7,695 nucleotides of DNA from Actinomycetes bacterium. GTDB lineage: Bacteria; Actinomycetota; Acidimicrobiia; Acidimicrobiales; RAAP-2. The stretch covers positions 1 to 7,695 of the forward strand of contig JAKAZC010000127.1 in NCBI GenBank assembly GCA_021826655.1, in the 5' to 3' direction. Under the pieces are notes generated by a model that was not told where the DNA came from, did no database searches, and saw only the letters and a list, made by a program, of their open reading frames with translations. Every line of letters begins with the position of its first letter. The first letter of the stretch is position 1. The position numbers and the translations under genes were made by a program. Of this stretch, positions 1 through 6,036 are shown one piece after another.

Positions 1-1
1 G

Positions 2-439
2 CCACCCGAGCTCCCGCCGCCCGGCCGGTGCGTGCTCATCGAAGCGTCCGACACGTTCCCCCCTCCGTTCATGGGAAACGTCGAGCTGCACGTCCACCCC
101 GACGACATCGGCTTCGCCACCGGACGCCCGAGCGGCATCCCCCGGGTGCGCGGCTGGTTCCGGCTTCCGAACGGGGAGCTGGTCGACACGGTGGCGCTGC
201 TCTGCGCCCTCGACGCCTTCCCTCCGACCATCTTCAACGCCGCCCTGCCGAGGGCGTGGACGCCCACCGTCGAGCTCACCACACACGTCCGGGCCCGCCC
301 GGGTCCCGGGTGGCTGCGGTGCCGGTTCACCACCCGGTTCGTCACCGCGGGATTCCTCGAGGAGGACGGAGAGATCTGGGATGAGCAGGGTCGCCTGATC
401 GCCCAATCACGCCAACTCGCCCTGGTGCCGCGCGGTTGA
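2..439 (+). CDS. TesB-like acyl-CoA thioesterase, C-terminal part (5' end outside window)
   Basis: Predicted to hydrolyse acyl-CoA thioesters in the cytoplasm; the substrate is unknown. The frame is open to the left window edge, so the true start lies outside; the GTG at 32 is internal and should not be taken as the start. The visible 145 residues match the second hot-dog half of two-domain TesB-like thioesterases: a WTPTVELTTHVRARPGPGWL segment, then an EDGEIWDEQGRLIAQSRQLA ending of the form typical of this family (acidic strand, GRLxAxSRQLA). The stop is TGA at 437-439, and the next gene's TTG start at 436 overlaps it, indicating translational coupling. Family assignment is from motif recognition only; the N-terminal half could not be checked. 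Confidence 0.86.
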   Translation, partial: PPELPPPGRCVLIEASDTFPPPFMGNVELHVHPDDIGFATGRPSGIPRVRGWFRLPNGELVDTVALLCALDAFPPTIFNAALPRAWTPTVELTTHVRARPGPGWLRCRFTTRFVTAGFLEEDGEIWDEQGRLIAQSRQLALVPRG

Positions 440-1002
440 ATCGGTCGGACCCCGATCGGCTTTCGGGTCTCGCACGGCATGCCGTGGGCGTGCCGCCGCC
501 CCACCGCCCCGATCCGCAGACCGTGGTCCGGATCCCGGGCGCGGAGTCCGTCTGGGACTATCCCCGGCCGCCCCGGCTCGAACCCGTGGCGCGCCGTCTC
601 CGGATCGAGTTCGGCGGCGTCACCGTGGCCGACACCACGGCCGGCTTCCGCGTCCTCGAGACCAGTCATCCGCCCAACTACTATCTGCCCCCCGATGCCT
701 TCGCCAAGGGCACCCTCGTGCGCACTCGGCGGACATCCGTCTGCGAGTGGAGGGGTCTGGCCCACTATTCCGACGTGGTCGGCGGCGGCCGGACGGCACC
801 ATACGCGGCCTGGAGCTACGACCATCCGACCCCCGGATTCGCACCCATCGCCGGCTATGTCGCGGTGTATGCCGGTCCGATGGGCGGCTGCTTCGTCGGG
901 GACGAGCGGGTGACGCCCCAGCCCGGGGGCTTCTACGGAGGCTGGGTCACCGGGGACATCACCGGCCCGATGAAGGGTGACCCTCGCACTGACGGCTGGT
1001 AG
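436..1002 (+). CDS. DUF427 domain protein (188 aa)
   Basis: Member of the DUF427 family, small proteins without an established biochemical role that are common in Actinomycetota. Family hallmarks occur in order: WDYPRPPRLEP (about 40-50), ETSHPPNYYLPPDAF (about 75-89), SVCEWRGLA (101-109), AAWSY (124-128), IAGYVAVY (138-145), and the C-terminal PQPGGFYGGW (161-170) and GPMKGDPRTDGW (177-188). The protein thus has one complete domain after a proline-rich leader of about 35 residues. The TTG start at 436 overlaps the thioesterase stop (TTGA) and has no good Shine-Dalgarno sequence, so translation is probably coupled to the thioesterase. A GTG at 484 is an alternative start that would leave the domain intact. 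There are no membrane segments or signal peptide. Family is secure; function is unknown. Confidence 0.88.
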   Translation: MNRSDPDRLSGLARHAVGVPPPHRPDPQTVVRIPGAESVWDYPRPPRLEPVARRLRIEFGGVTVADTTAGFRVLETSHPPNYYLPPDAFAKGTLVRTRRTSVCEWRGLAHYSDVVGGGRTAPYAAWSYDHPTPGFAPIAGYVAVYAGPMGGCFVGDERVTPQPGGFYGGWVTGDITGPMKGDPRTDGW

Positions 1003-1013
1003 GCGGACCCCCG

Positions 1014-1466
1014 GTGGTGGGTCATGGCCTCACCCTTCCCCCGCTGATCCGCAAGCTGGGCCTGGTCAGCCAGCACGAGCAGGACCCGGTGCTGACGGCC
1101 GAGGCCAGGCGACGGCTGACCAACCTGGCGCTGACCAGGATGGACGACCTCGCCGCCGAGACCGGGACACCCGACGACGTGACGCAGCGGTTGCGGACCG
1201 GGTACGAGGTGCCGCCCGACCATGTCGAGAGGCGACTCGACGCCCTGGGCCCCCCGGGGGACGGCGGCGACGACCCGCCGCCCGACAGCCACGACGGCGG
1301 AGTGATGCGGTCCGCACTGGACGCCGAGATGGCATTGCGCCGGCGGATCATCGCCGTCGAGCGGAACGAACTCGACCGCTTGGTGGCCCGGCGCAAGGTC
1401 ACCCGGCGGGTGGCCGAGGAGGTCCACGCCGCCCCCGACGTCGCCGAGCCGACGATGCGTCCCTGA
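1014..1466 (+). pseudogene. Relic of NhaP/CPA1-type Na+/H+ antiporter: cytoplasmic tail only
   Basis: The frame begins with residues reading VVGHGLTLPPLIRKLGL. This resembles the point in CPA1 Na+/H+ antiporters where the last membrane helix ends (VGQGLTLPxLIRxLG) and the cytoplasmic tail starts. The rest is the charged, helical tail usual in that family, ending with an Arg/Glu-rich stretch (about residues 100-140). The roughly 400 residues of membrane domain that should precede it are missing: a TGA at 990-992 closes the frame, and the DUF427 stop at 1000-1002 sits just before the homology begins. A fragment without the transport domain cannot be a transporter. Codon third positions are still G/C-rich and the frame has no internal stop, so the loss is recent or the tail is still made. 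GTG codons at 1014 and 1017 could start translation but lack a convincing ribosome binding site. I treat it as a deletion relic; an independent soluble regulatory peptide is the alternative. Confidence 0.68.
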
Positions 1467-1469
1467 CAC

Positions 1470-1500
1470 CGCCCGACCGTGCCGTCGCCCGACCGTGCCG
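1470..1500. repeat. 15-bp direct repeat, two copies
   Basis: CGCCCGACCGTGCCG occurs at 1470-1484 and again at 1486-1500, one base apart, directly after the antiporter relic. Its CGACC core can pair with the GGTCG repeats that follow. It probably arose by local duplication in non-coding sequence. Confidence 0.85.
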
Positions 1501-1504
1501 GAGA

Positions 1505-1529
1505 GGTCGGAGGGGTCGGAGGGGTCGGA
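1505..1529. repeat. Three tandem GGTCGGA units at 9-bp period
   Basis: GGTCGGA occurs at 1505-1511, 1514-1520 and 1523-1529, separated by GG. The units are complementary to parts of the CCCGACC repeats just upstream, so the 60 bp can form alternative small stems. No function is evident. Confidence 0.8.
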
Positions 1530-1534
1530 ACCCG

Positions 1535-1566
1535 CCGACGGGCGCCTCCGGAGAGGCGCCCGTCGG
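1535..1566 (+). terminator. Perfect 14-bp hairpin, likely transcription end of the left gene block
   Basis: CCGACGGGCGCCTC (1535-1548) pairs perfectly with GAGGCGCCCGTCGG (1553-1566) across a CGGA tetraloop. The stem is very stable and lies about 70 bp past the last reading frame of the plus-strand block. No U-run follows (the next bases are ATACGAG), so it is not a canonical intrinsic terminator. Such U-less hairpins are common after actinobacterial operons and may end transcription or stabilise the 3' end. Confidence 0.6.
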
Positions 1567-1884
1567 ATACGAGATGCTGCAAAGCACACCGGGAGCCCCG
1601 TGATGCGCCGGATGGGACCACGGTCCGGCTAGGTCGCCCGGTGGGTGTCTGGCTGGGATTCGCCAGGTGGTACAGCGAGCCGCCTCAGCGGCCAGCCACC
1701 TCCAAGGTCCCGAAACGTTGATTGCTCAGTTGGACCACCTCCTCTCTCTGGTCCGCTCATCGTACCAACGGCGGGCGCGGATTCCGTTCATCCGGAACGG
1801 GTGGGCGCGGGGTCCGTCGAGGAGGTGACGCCGCCGCCCCCACCCCGCCGTCCCGCCCTGGACCGCCGGCCCGCGCCCCCGACA
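1567..1884. other. Non-coding stretch with several inverted repeats, no credible gene
   Basis: Open frames here lack family resemblance and sensible start context. Visible structure: GCCGGA/TCCGGC (1607-1612 with 1624-1629); a nested element with AGGTGG (1665-1670) pairing CCACCT (1696-1701) around GCCGC-CTCA-GCGGC (1679-1692); and spaced GGTCC/GGACC segments between about 1706 and 1755. AGGAGGTGA at 1820-1828 is a perfect Shine-Dalgarno match but has no start codon at usable distance. It may be a structured RNA, the debris of a lost gene, or simply a long spacer. Confidence 0.45.
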
Positions 1885-1922
1885 TGGACACCTGTCCGGC
1901 AGAACGTCTGGACACGTGTCCA
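1885..1922. promoter_or_regulatory. Operator pair: perfect 14-bp palindrome plus imperfect upstream copy
   Basis: TGGACACGTGTCCA at 1909-1922 is a perfect palindrome. A related imperfect palindrome, GGACA-CC-TGTCC, lies at 1886-1897 (preceded by T at 1885), so TGGACAC is repeated with 24 bp between centres. The downstream palindrome contains the -35 box of the promoter for the gene at 1967, so a bound dimer would block RNA polymerase. Size and symmetry suit a TetR-type or similar dimeric repressor; no regulator gene is present in the window, so the protein is unknown. Confidence 0.65.
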
Positions 1923-1937
1923 GGTGAGCCGTACCAT
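1909..1937 (+). promoter_or_regulatory. SigA-like promoter for the 417-aa protein gene
   Basis: The -35 box TGGACA (1909-1914) and -10 box TACCAT (1932-1937) are separated by exactly 17 bp and resemble the TTGACA/TATAAT consensus at four of six positions each. Predicted transcription start is near 1944, giving a leader of about 23 nt to the GTG at 1967. Confidence 0.6.
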
Positions 1938-1966
1938 GACGACGTGCATAGCGAACGAGTCCAGTC

Positions 1967-3220
1967 GTGACCTCCGGCCCCGGTCTGGACCGACTCGACC
2001 GTGGAACGCTGGCGCTCCTGGTGCCCGAATACCTGCTCGCCGGCCATCTCATCGATCGGGCCGGTATGCCCCACCTCATCGGAGCGTTCGGACGGGACGG
2101 CATGCGTGACGTCGCCATCGAGGAGTGGATGGGCGCCAGTCCCGTCTACACCCGGCGGATGCAGCAGGCCCTCGGATTCGAGGGTGACTCGGTCGAGACG
2201 ATCTTCAAGGGGATGCAGATCGACGTCGGGGCGCCACCGCAGTTCATGGACTTCCGATATGTGGTCGACGACCACGACCACGGCGAGTTCTGGCTCGACC
2301 ACTGCGGCGCCCTCATGGACGTCGAGCCGATGGGGCCCGACTACGTGACCGCGATGTGCCACGACATCGAGGACCCGACCTTCGACGCCACCGCCACCGC
2401 GTCCAACCCCCGGGCCCAGGTTCGCCCGATCCACCGGCCGCCGCGCATCCCGGCCGATCGGACCCCACACTGTGCCTGGACCGTGACGATCAGCGACGAC
2501 CATCCCCCGGTACCCGTTCCCGAGGAGGCGCAGACCATGGCCGCCACCCGGGCGGCCACCATCCAGCTCGCCCCCATCGACGTGGACGACCCGGGGCGGC
2601 ACGAGTACGCCGGCCCGCTCGTCGCCGACCTCGCCTTTGCCGACTGGTCGGCCTCCGCACTGCGGCGCATCGCCGACGAGGTCTGTCTCCAGGGTCATCT
2701 CCTGGCTCTCTCGTTCCGGGCGGCGGTGGAGGCGCGGGCGGTGGCGCCCGAGGATGCCGTCGCGTTCGGCCGCCACCAATTCACCGGCGTGGCGGGGGTG
2801 GCCGCCGAGCGGTTCCGGGACGCCCTCCGCCTCCCTCCCACGCTGGAGGGAGCGGCCACGCTGCTCGGTCTGCACCCTGGGCTGCTCCCGTACGAGTACG
2901 TCCGGGGCGACATCGAACTCGGCGAGCGCCTCATCATGCGGATCGGCCGGGATACCGGTTCATCGGCCGACGGCGCGTGGCCTTCGATGCTCGACGCGGA
3001 TCATCTCGGACCGCTGGATGCAATCGTGCGGGCACTCGACGACCGGTTCCGGTGCGAACCTCTATCGGACGACGAGGCCGGACTGGTCGTCGAGGTCGTT
3101 CGCGGCGCCGGGCCGGTGCCCGAATCGGACGACGTACTGCTGACGAGGTTCAGCACCGGCGCGGCATTCGCGTTCGAGGACCGCGGCACGCCGGTCGAAC
3201 TTCGGACCCGGCGGCCGTAG
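1967..3220 (+). CDS. Uncharacterised 417-aa protein with three His/Cys pairs
   Basis: I do not recognise a named family with certainty. The protein looks soluble: no signal peptide or membrane helix. The densest conserved-looking block is about residues 92-175: FWLDHCGALMDVEPMG (H112, C113), AMCHDIEDPTFDATA (C131, H132), HRPPRIP (156-162) and PHCAWTV (H168, C169). Three adjacent His/Cys pairs suggest a metal or cofactor site or catalytic cysteines. There is faint similarity in layout to L-2-amino-thiazoline-4-carboxylate hydrolase-like proteins, not enough for a call. After a proline-rich linker (about 178-188) comes a second, mostly helical region rich in Ala/Arg/Asp. GTG at 1967 is the first start after an in-frame TAG at 1949-1951; its ribosome binding site is weak. 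The gene has its own promoter overlapped by a palindromic operator, so it is probably repressor-controlled. It ends 22 bp before the convergent lipoprotein gene. Confidence 0.85.
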   Translation: MTSGPGLDRLDRGTLALLVPEYLLAGHLIDRAGMPHLIGAFGRDGMRDVAIEEWMGASPVYTRRMQQALGFEGDSVETIFKGMQIDVGAPPQFMDFRYVVDDHDHGEFWLDHCGALMDVEPMGPDYVTAMCHDIEDPTFDATATASNPRAQVRPIHRPPRIPADRTPHCAWTVTISDDHPPVPVPEEAQTMAATRAATIQLAPIDVDDPGRHEYAGPLVADLAFADWSASALRRIADEVCLQGHLLALSFRAAVEARAVAPEDAVAFGRHQFTGVAGVAAERFRDALRLPPTLEGAATLLGLHPGLLPYEYVRGDIELGERLIMRIGRDTGSSADGAWPSMLDADHLGPLDAIVRALDDRFRCEPLSDDEAGLVVEVVRGAGPVPESDDVLLTRFSTGAAFAFEDRGTPVELRTRRP

Positions 3221-3242
3221 GTCCACAGACCCTCGGGCGGGC

Positions 3243-4592
3243 TCAGCCGGGAGCAGCCAGGAACCCTCCGTCGCACCGGTACCCGTTGGTGGGTCCCGAG
3301 ACCGGAGGGTCGTCCGAGCGCACGAACCGGCCGTTGACCACCTTGGCGATCAGGTAACAGGTCGCCTGCTTGCGATCGGCGGGATTGGTGGGGGCAAGGA
3401 GGTGCGAGGCGTCGAAGGAGGTGATCTTGCGCAGCTGCTGCTGCACCGAACCCTGGGTCGGGTGCGCCCCGGCCGCCTGGAGCGCCTGCACGAAGAGCTG
3501 GGTGTTGGCCCACCCAGCGAGCGTGTAGTAGTCCGCCTTGAATCCCGGCGATGCCTTCTGCACCCAATTCAGGAACGTGCCGACGGCTGGGATCTGGGCT
3601 GCGTCCTCCCCCAGGAAGAGCGCGTTGGGCATCTCCATGTTGCTGCCGTCGACGGCGGCGGCACCGCCTGCCGCGGTCGCCAGTGCCTCGCTGTAGGAGG
3701 CGGTCCCGATGACGAGGACCGGGTGGAAGTTCTGCTGGTTGAGTGCCTGGAGCAGCCCACCCGCGTAGTTCTCGGGCAGCTGGTCGATGTAGATGAGCTG
3801 GACGCCGGCCTTGCGCATGTCGACGACGTTCTGGGTGAAGTCGGTCTGGGTGATCGGGACTTCGGAGTAGTAGGCGAGCTGGTAACCCGCCTGCTTGAGC
3901 ACCGGCTTCTCGAGGTTCCAGCTGGCCAGCGCGGACGGGAAGGCGGACGAGAGGACCGCCGTGTGCAACGCCTGCGTCGGGTACTTCCTCTTGAAGTAGT
4001 CGAGCGGCCCCGTCGGCCACCCCAGCCCTGTCGGGTTCGCGCTGAACGTGTTCGGCAGCATGATGAGTGCCGGATCGAGTGTCGTCGACACGTCCGGTAC
4101 CTGGGGATTCTGCGCGAGCACGGTCTCACCGAAGCTGTCCTCGAGTGAGAAGCTCCCGACCAGAGCGAAGTCGTTGTTCACCGCGACCTGGGTCTGCTGC
4201 TTGTTCTGGGCACCGGTGAACTGGTCGTCCAGCGAGTCCACCACGAGTTTGCGCCCGTTCACTCCACCCTGCGAGTTGATGTAGTCGGCGTAGGCCTGGG
4301 TCCCCACCACCGACCCGGTGAACAGGCCTGCCGTCTCGGTGGACACGTTGCCGATCCGCACCGACGAAGCCGTGAGGCCGGTCGTGCCGGCGAACGCGGA
4401 CGACGGTATCGGCGCACGGTACGCGCTCGACGTCGAGGACGACGACACGGCCGTACTGGCGGTGCCGGAGCTACTCGTCGAAGCGCAGGAGGCGAGCGCT
4501 CCACCCCCGACCGCGAGCACCACCAGCGCCAGCGCGGTCCGGCGCCAGATGTGCAACCGGACCCGGCACTGCATGGAACGTTCGATCCGCAT
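3243..4592 (-). CDS. ABC importer substrate-binding lipoprotein, LivK type (449 aa)
   Basis: Predicted cell-surface lipoprotein that captures a small solute for an ABC importer of the branched-chain amino acid class (periplasmic binding protein type 1 fold); many actinobacterial members bind other compounds, so the ligand is open. Visible features: basic N-terminus with WRR (16-18), hydrophobic h-region (about 20-34), lipobox LASC with the lipidated Cys36, and a Ser/Thr-rich linker (37-57). The binding domain begins at VRIGNVSTETAG (78-89) with the family-typical YINSQGGVNGR (104-114). Cys412 and Cys440 near the C-terminus could form a disulfide. ATG at 4592 is chosen over the in-frame GTG at 4643 because AGGGGGAGGG (4604-4595) sits just before it and the signal peptide then has normal length. 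No permease or ATPase gene lies in the window. It converges on the 417-aa gene. Confidence 0.92.
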   Translation of the reverse strand: MRIERSMQCRVRLHIWRRTALALVVLAVGGGALASCASTSSSGTASTAVSSSSTSSAYRAPIPSSAFAGTTGLTASSVRIGNVSTETAGLFTGSVVGTQAYADYINSQGGVNGRKLVVDSLDDQFTGAQNKQQTQVAVNNDFALVGSFSLEDSFGETVLAQNPQVPDVSTTLDPALIMLPNTFSANPTGLGWPTGPLDYFKRKYPTQALHTAVLSSAFPSALASWNLEKPVLKQAGYQLAYYSEVPITQTDFTQNVVDMRKAGVQLIYIDQLPENYAGGLLQALNQQNFHPVLVIGTASYSEALATAAGGAAAVDGSNMEMPNALFLGEDAAQIPAVGTFLNWVQKASPGFKADYYTLAGWANTQLFVQALQAAGAHPTQGSVQQQLRKITSFDASHLLAPTNPADRKQATCYLIAKVVNGRFVRSDDPPVSGPTNGYRCDGGFLAAPG

Positions 4593-4594
4593 GA

Positions 4595-4604
4595 CCCTCC
4601 CCCT
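4595..4604 (-). promoter_or_regulatory. Ribosome binding site that fixes the lipoprotein start
   Basis: On the minus strand AGGGGGAGGG ends two bases before the ATG at 4592. The upstream alternative GTG at 4643 has no comparable purine stretch, and the next ATG (4574) is too far away. Confidence 0.7.
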
Positions 4605-4686
4605 GATCGGTGCTCCTCGTGGGGACCCTGCCTGGTCGGGCACCGACCCGCCCCCCGCCGACTCCCCCGAGCGACGGCCCCACCGG

Positions 4687-4733
4687 CGCCGAGCGCCGGC
4701 GCATTCGAGACTCTACGGCACCGGCGCTCGGCG
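4687..4733. repeat. 13-bp perfect inverted repeat, 21-nt loop (dehydrogenase terminator or lipoprotein operator)
   Basis: CGCCGAGCGCCGG (4687-4699) is the exact reverse complement of CCGGCGCTCGGCG (4721-4733). It lies in the 285-bp gap between the dehydrogenase stop (4878) and the lipoprotein start (4592), both read on the minus strand. It could be a U-less terminator for the dehydrogenase. Alternatively, its arms flank a -10-like TAGAGT (minus strand, 4715-4710) that could serve the lipoprotein gene; no good -35 box accompanies it. The rest of the gap (4734-4877) shows nothing I can identify. Confidence 0.55.
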
Positions 4734-4877
4734 TGCCGGACCCCGAAACCGCCCGAGCCACTCCCCGTGCGGACCAGTGTGCGCCAACGGAACCCCGTCC
4801 TGGGTGATCACGAGGGCTGCCGCTGCCCGGCCCACCTGCGACCCGCCCCCGGGGCGTCGACCGACTGCCGGCGGCGG

Positions 4878-5903
4878 TCAGGGCCGAAGGAGTACCTTCA
4901 CGCATGCGGCGCTGCGCTCGGCGACGGCGGCATACGCCTCGACGGCGTCGGCCAGCGCATACTCGTGGGTGAAGATCCCGTCGGTCCGGATCCGTCCGTG
5001 TCGGACCAGCGGGACCAGTTGCTTCCAGGTCCTGTGCACCGGCGCGGTCGTCATCCGCAGGGTGATGCTCCGGAACAGCGTCATGAGCGCGGGAAGCGGG
5101 TACGGCTGCAGGTCGTGGACCCCGACGACGGACACCGTCCCCCCGGCTCGCACGCAGGCCAGCGCGTCGTCCAGCGTGTTGTCGTGGGCCACCGCGTCGA
5201 TGACGGAGTCGGCGCCCCGGCCCCCGGTCGCGTCGAGCACGGCCTCGACGGTCGGCCCCTCGACCCGCTCGGCCCCTGAGTCCGCCGCCCGGTCCCGCCG
5301 TCCCGTCACGGGGTCCACGGCCAGGACACGCGCCGCACCCTGGACGAGTGCGGAGCGCACCGCGCACAGACCGACCGCGCCGAGTCCTAGTACGACGACC
5401 GTGCCACCCGGCGGAATGTCGGCCCGCTGAGCACCGGCCCATCCGGTGGCGAGATTGTCGGTCAACAGCAGCGCGGCCTCGTCGTCGACACCCTCGGGGA
5501 TGCGCAGCAGCTGGAAGTCGGCGGCCGGCACCGCGACAGCGGTGGCCTGGCCGCCGGGGAGCATGCCCGAACCGAAGACCTTCGGACCCTCGACGCACAG
5601 GACGGGATCGCCGGTAGCGCACCCGTTGCAGCTCCCGCAACCGGCCACGGACGCCGTCAGCACCCGGTCCCCCACGCGGAACCGACGGACCTCGGACCCG
5701 ACCTCGAGCACCGTCCCGAGGAACTCGTGGCCCACCGGGATCCCTGTCCCGAGGTCGATGTCCCCGTCGTAGAAGTGCATGTCGGAGCCGCAGATGGCGG
5801 TGGCGTCCACCGACACCACCGCACCTCCCGGTCCGGGCAAGGTCGGCTCCGGCGCTTCGGCCACCCGGACCCGGCCCGGTCCTTCGATCATCACGTGCAG
5901 CAC
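4878..5903 (-). CDS. Zinc-dependent medium-chain alcohol dehydrogenase (341 aa)
   Basis: Oxidises an alcohol to an aldehyde or ketone, or the reverse, in the cytoplasm; substrate not deducible. The full MDR layout is present. Catalytic zinc ligands are Cys38 (ICGSD), His59 and Glu60 (VGHEFLG); structural zinc ligands are Cys89, Cys92, Cys95 and Cys103. The Rossmann motif is GLGAVG (173-178), and Asp197 ends the second strand (VLAVD), which favours NAD over NADP. Length is normal for the family. GTG at 5903 is chosen because MLHVMIEGPGRVRV then aligns with the usual MKAVVxxGPGxV opening; a G-run (5912-5907) lies three bases upstream. ATG at 5891 is an alternative. Starts further upstream would run into the divergent monooxygenase gene. 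The neighbouring divergent monooxygenase suggests that the product is a ketone fed to it; that pairing is inferred from position. Confidence 0.93.
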   Translation of the reverse strand: MLHVMIEGPGRVRVAEAPEPTLPGPGGAVVSVDATAICGSDMHFYDGDIDLGTGIPVGHEFLGTVLEVGSEVRRFRVGDRVLTASVAGCGSCNGCATGDPVLCVEGPKVFGSGMLPGGQATAVAVPAADFQLLRIPEGVDDEAALLLTDNLATGWAGAQRADIPPGGTVVVLGLGAVGLCAVRSALVQGAARVLAVDPVTGRRDRAADSGAERVEGPTVEAVLDATGGRGADSVIDAVAHDNTLDDALACVRAGGTVSVVGVHDLQPYPLPALMTLFRSITLRMTTAPVHRTWKQLVPLVRHGRIRTDGIFTHEYALADAVEAYAAVAERSAACVKVLLRP

Positions 5904-6036
5904 GGTCCCCCCGGTCAGGTCGGTGTCGGAGCCGGCCCGCGGCTCAGGTCGTTGAGTACTGTGGCACACCGATCCCACCCTGTGGCAGGCATCGCCACCA
6001 TCCCGGGTCACGGTACCCGCCCCGAAAGGACCGGAC
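5904..6036. promoter_or_regulatory. Divergent intergenic region with 8-bp direct repeat at 21-bp spacing
   Basis: This 133-bp gap must hold the promoters of both the dehydrogenase (minus) and the monooxygenase (plus). CTGTGGCA occurs at 5959-5966 and 5980-5987, exactly 21 bp apart, or two helical turns. GTGGC (5982-5986) is also inverted as GCCAC (5994-5998). Direct repeats on one face of the helix are typical sites for activators such as AraC-family proteins. I could not identify confident -35/-10 pairs on either strand. Confidence 0.45.

Noticed and set aside
977..1603. A 208-codon plus-strand frame overlapping the antiporter relic
   Set aside because: It is Arg/Pro/Gly-rich with no motif, and it runs through the perfect hairpin. 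The 1014 frame carries the antiporter tail signature instead.
1820..1828. Perfect Shine-Dalgarno sequence AGGAGGTGA suggesting a small gene
   Set aside because: No ATG, GTG or TTG follows within usable distance; the only GTG is inside the motif, and its frame ends at a TGA (1937-1939) after a proline-rich stretch.
1567..1884. Possible tRNA or attachment site in the non-coding stretch
   Set aside because: No cloverleaf with a T-loop GTTCGAA-type motif and acceptor stem could be built, and there is no integrase gene or repeated tRNA end nearby.
1757..2875. A 372-codon minus-strand open frame covering the promoter region and the 417-aa gene
   Set aside because: The translation has no recognisable domain, and it runs antisense through both the palindromic promoter and the conserved His/Cys block of the plus-strand gene.
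4593..4643. Longer version of the lipoprotein starting at GTG 4643
   Set aside because: It would put 17 extra residues before the signal peptide and would ignore the strong ribosome binding site directly before the ATG at 4592.
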